A DNA stretch of 64,000 nt from Seriola aureovittata (Eukaryota > Chordata > Actinopteri > Carangiformes > Carangidae). A program made the position numbers and the translations under genes. Location of the stretch: assembly GCF_021018895.1 (NCBI RefSeq), contig NC_079365.1, forward strand, positions 17,831,001 through 17,895,000, written 5' to 3'. Every line of letters starts with the position of its first letter. Position 1 is the first letter of the stretch. Under the pieces are notes generated by a model. The model was not told the origin of the DNA and did no database searches. It saw only the letters and a list, made by a program, of their open reading frames with translations. Shown one piece after another: positions 61,297-64,000 of this stretch.

Positions 61297-63415
61297 TCAG
61301 GGCTCTGGATTCTGTTTGAGAGAGGACTGACTACCATCGCCAATCTCCTCAATCGGCCTCCGGCACAATGAGTCCTTTGCTGAAAGCAAACAATAAAGCA
61401 CAATTAACAAAAATGTTCATGTTTACGATATATTGTATATCTACAATAACTATCCATATCATTAGCCTTTTTGTTCATTTAAAAAAGTATTGGGCACTTA
61501 TGAGTCATTAAAAAAAGAATAAGAGTACATTCTTCTTCATTTGCTTTGCTAAAAGATAGATGAGATGATCAATACCACTTTCATTTGTGTATATGCTAAA
61601 TTTGAAGCTACAGCTAGCAACTGGTTGCCTTACCTTAGCTTATTAACATTGTGTCTTGTTTGTTTAATCTGTACAAAAACTGAAGTATTAATATATTATG
61701 TGTTGCGTCATTACTTGTCCTGGAGAAGTAACTTTCTGGAGTCCTGACAATCTCACAGTGATGACCTGACCCCAAGAAGTTACTGCACCTGGCCAAGTAA
61801 TAGTCCAACATCTGATCCTCTATCATAATGGAATCATTTTTACACTTCAGTTTTTACATGAATTAAACATATAACATTTGAATTAGTAGGCTTTAGAAAT
61901 GACTGTGTTTCGGACACAGTCAGGCTAACTGCCCCCCCCCCCCCCCCCCATTTCCAGTCTTTGTGCTAAGCTAAGTTAACTGTGTGTGTTGGGACAGTGT
62001 ATTTCCCAAAGTGTCATACTATTCCTTCACACCTAGAATCAGTTTACTTTTAATCCGGCAACATACTTTGTACTGCTGGTTTTCTCTGCACACAGGGAGT
62101 GATGTGCAGTTTGCAGGTCACAGCGGTCAGAACAAGCAGTCCAACAATTCCAAACATGAGGACAGCCAGGCCTGAACAAGACAAACAAGCTGCAAATTAC
62201 TGTATATTATTTTTTTAATCTGAAGTTTTGTCATGAAAAGATAGCAACATAAGTTTTACCAATGTGGTTGCCTGTGCTTGAAGGGGGGTGCCGCATATCT
62301 CTGTTTTGCTTTGTGGTGAGTTTATGTCCTGGAAGAGCTGTGGTGGTGGTGGTGGTGGTGGTAGTAGTGGTAGTATGTATATTCTGAGCTTGGGTCTCCT
62401 CATGTGGACTGTTGGATGGTAAGAATGTGATGTCGGGTGTAGTGATATCAGGGTTACTCTTCAACTCAATACAGATGACATCAGAGCTGCTGGTTCCAGG
62501 AATTTTCTCTCCTGATTTACATCTATGATGAAGGATAAAAGATAAGGCTGTAACAACAGTGACTGTTTCAGACATTGTTGAGATTACATTTAATATATGT
62601 GCAGCGTTTTAAGAACAATAGTATACAGAGGACATACTCTTTCCATTTTTGACAGGGTGAGTTGATACTTTGGCTGAAAAATCCTACTTCGCATTTTGAA
62701 CATTCTGAAAAGTTAAAAAGAATTAATCATTAAAAAGGCAATGTCTGACCTACTGCATACAATATTGTGCGATCCCTCTACCTACTTCCATTTGTTAGTC
62801 CAAATCCAACATCACATTTGCAGGTAGAAGAATCGCTCCCCCAGGGAACAAAGCCTTCACGGCACTGACATTTTGTGTCTGTCTCTTTCGTGCACTTCTG
62901 TTCAATAGAACTCCCCCGATCTACAACAATTAAAAAAAAAAAAAAAAAAATCTATTCATTAAATGCAGGTTGAGCATCAAAAACCAGCCTCTTCATGTGA
63001 GAACTGAAGTTGAAATTTGATGCAAAGTTTTGGCTCTATGAACTGATTCATTAGTGATTCTGTTGCTTCAACACTTACGTTCTTCACACATTGTACACGG
63101 TCTACATGATAAGGAATCATTTTCTTCAGGCTGGTAATATCCATCAGGACAGATTTTACAACCTGCCTTGCGACTCTGACTGTGGCCTTGATTTATTTCA
63201 CAGTATGAAAAGAAAAAAATTACTTTAATCACAGTAACACACTTAAGCAAAGCTAAAAACAGTAGAATATTCTATGGCATTTTACAGATTGAGGAAGCAA
63301 ACTACAGTGTAGTACTTGAAATTCATACTTTACCTTTTGGGCAAGGTCCAGCTTCCAAATTAACAAAGAGTTCATAAAAAGTTAAAGTTAATATGAGAAA
63401 TTTGAGCAAAACCAT
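61297..63415 (-). CDS. TNF receptor superfamily member, TNFRSF4 (OX40)-like
   Basis: A type I membrane receptor. Seven exons (gene order): 63415-63334, 63186-63079, 62920-62786, 62704-62638, 62522-62260, 62171-62067 and 61379-61297. They join in frame to 280 residues (human OX40 277). There is a signal peptide (FLILTLTFYELFVNLEAG). Cysteine-rich repeats follow: GCKICPDGYYQPEE, CRPCTMC, KCQCREGFVPWGSD, KCSKCEVGFFSQS and CQKWKECKSGEKIPG ending SSSDVIC. A Thr-rich stalk includes a run of 12 threonines from a coding ACC/ACT repeat. Then come the helix GLAVLMFGIVGLLVLTAVTC and a short tail. The tail carries RRPIEEIGDGSQSSL, where PIEE fits the [PSAT]x[QE]E TRAF2-type motif. It also aligns with the OX40 tail, hence the call. 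A 4-1BB or CD27 relationship cannot be excluded, so no symbol is given. Confidence 0.72.
61540..61985. repeat. Foldback (imperfect palindromic) repeat
   Basis: This lies in the last intron of the TNFRSF4-like gene. The left arm contains ttagcttattaac, gtttgtttaatctgtacaaa and tcattacttgtcctgga. The right arm carries their inverted counterparts (gtgctaagctaagttaac, gtttttacatgaattaaaca, tggccaagtaatagtcc). An 18-base C run (61932-61949) lies inside the right arm. A single arm of the same family occurs at 30.9 kb. Confidence 0.6.
62339..62374 (-). repeat. Coding ACC/ACT trinucleotide repeat (poly-Thr)
   Basis: In the TNFRSF4-like exon 5 a run of ACC/ACT codons gives about 12 consecutive threonines just outside the membrane. 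It is a repeat whose length changes would stay in frame. Confidence 0.85.
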
Positions 63416-63503
63416 GTTTGATACTTCGGTGCTGATGGGTGCTACCGTGCGTTTCCTTTGTGAGACACAACAGAGACTGAGAGCCAAGAAAGAGAATCAC
63501 CAC

Positions 63504-63511
63504 TTTTATAT
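63504..63511 (-). promoter_or_regulatory. TATA box of the TNFRSF4-like gene
   Basis: Gene orientation reads TATAAAAG about 90 bases upstream of the ATG, a suitable place for a start site near 63480. Just upstream lies the palindrome gtgggaaacccac (63519-63531), which is near, but not equal to, an NF-kappaB site. A CACGTCA motif overlaps its near side. Confidence 0.5.
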
Positions 63512-63531
63512 GCTGACGTGGGAAACCCACA

Positions 63532-64000
63532 TCAGACTGAATCATATTTACAATTCACAAAGCCACTTATTTTTTTAACTGGAAACTTGTCATCAGATTT
63601 ATAAACCCTTCAGTCTCCAGTCCTTGCATAATCATTCATGATATTTTATTTTTCTAATGCAAAATCAGGAACTTATACGAGATGAACTGGGAAACCTATA
63701 TAATTGTGAAATATCAAGGGCAATATAGAAATGTAACTGACTTCTTTAAACTTAGACTTTCAGTCTAATCTCTCAGTCCGCCTGGCTGCACTTGGCGTTT
63801 GTCTAATTGTCATGGAGATAGAGATGGATTTGAGTTGAAGTCTTTTGTTTGTGGTTTTTCTAAGACACTGAATTATCATGGTTTCTACTTTCCTGCCACC
63901 ATGAACGAATGTACTTTCTCACAGGCACCTTTTACGCTCAACTGAGCAATTAGTCAGTAATTGTTCAAACAGGCCTGAGATTTCCAGCTTCAACTTTTGT
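63532..64000. other. DNA upstream of the TNFRSF4-like promoter
   Basis: No exon, RNA gene or clear repeat is seen up to the end of the window. Confidence 0.4.

Overview
The window is nuclear DNA from a teleost (ray-finned) fish. The evidence is five vertebrate genes split into many exons with GT-AG introns, very frequent CA/GT microsatellites, Tc1-like, hAT-like and Penelope-like transposon remains, and dispersed repeats of types common in fish. There are no operons, CRISPR arrays, rRNA genes or tRNA genes that I can recognise.

Layout. (1) 1-23.5 kb, + strand: semaphorin-3F. All coding exons except the first (signal peptide) exon are present, with a long 3' UTR and a candidate in-frame cassette exon inside the sema domain region. 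(2) 23.5-27.1 kb: intergenic, dominated by a decayed Tc1-like transposon that has jumped into an older MITE-like repeat. (3) 27.1-30.8 kb, + strand: gnat1, the rod transducin alpha subunit, complete in 8 coding exons plus a probable intron in the 3' UTR. (4) 33.4-40.5 kb, - strand: edem1, the ER-degradation GH47 mannosidase-like lectin, complete in 12 exons, tail-to-tail with gnat1. (5) 42.8-48.0 kb, - strand: arl8b, the lysosomal small GTPase, complete in 7 exons. (6) 49.4-52.8 kb, - strand: a TNF-receptor-superfamily gene most like TNFRSF9 (4-1BB), 7 exons. (7) 52.8-61.3 kb: a long intergenic stretch holding a Penelope-like element fossil, an hAT-type MITE with a perfect 8-bp target duplication, and other repeats. 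(8) 61.3-63.4 kb, - strand: a second TNF-receptor gene most like TNFRSF4 (OX40), 7 exons, with a TATA-box promoter.

The genes do not form one pathway. sema3f and gnat1 are neighbours in other vertebrates (human 3p21), as are edem1 and arl8b (human 3p26). The two TNF receptors resemble costimulatory receptors whose human genes lie on 1p36, so the window joins three ancestral neighbourhoods. Exon boundaries were set by hand from splice signals, reading frame and family similarity, and reading frame is kept across every junction given.

I see no previously undescribed multi-gene system. The items most worth a second look are the sema3f cassette exon, the gnat1 3' UTR intron, the UPR-like motifs upstream of edem1, the perfect 23-bp hairpin after sema3f, the nested and newly inserted transposons, and the linked pair of TNF receptors.
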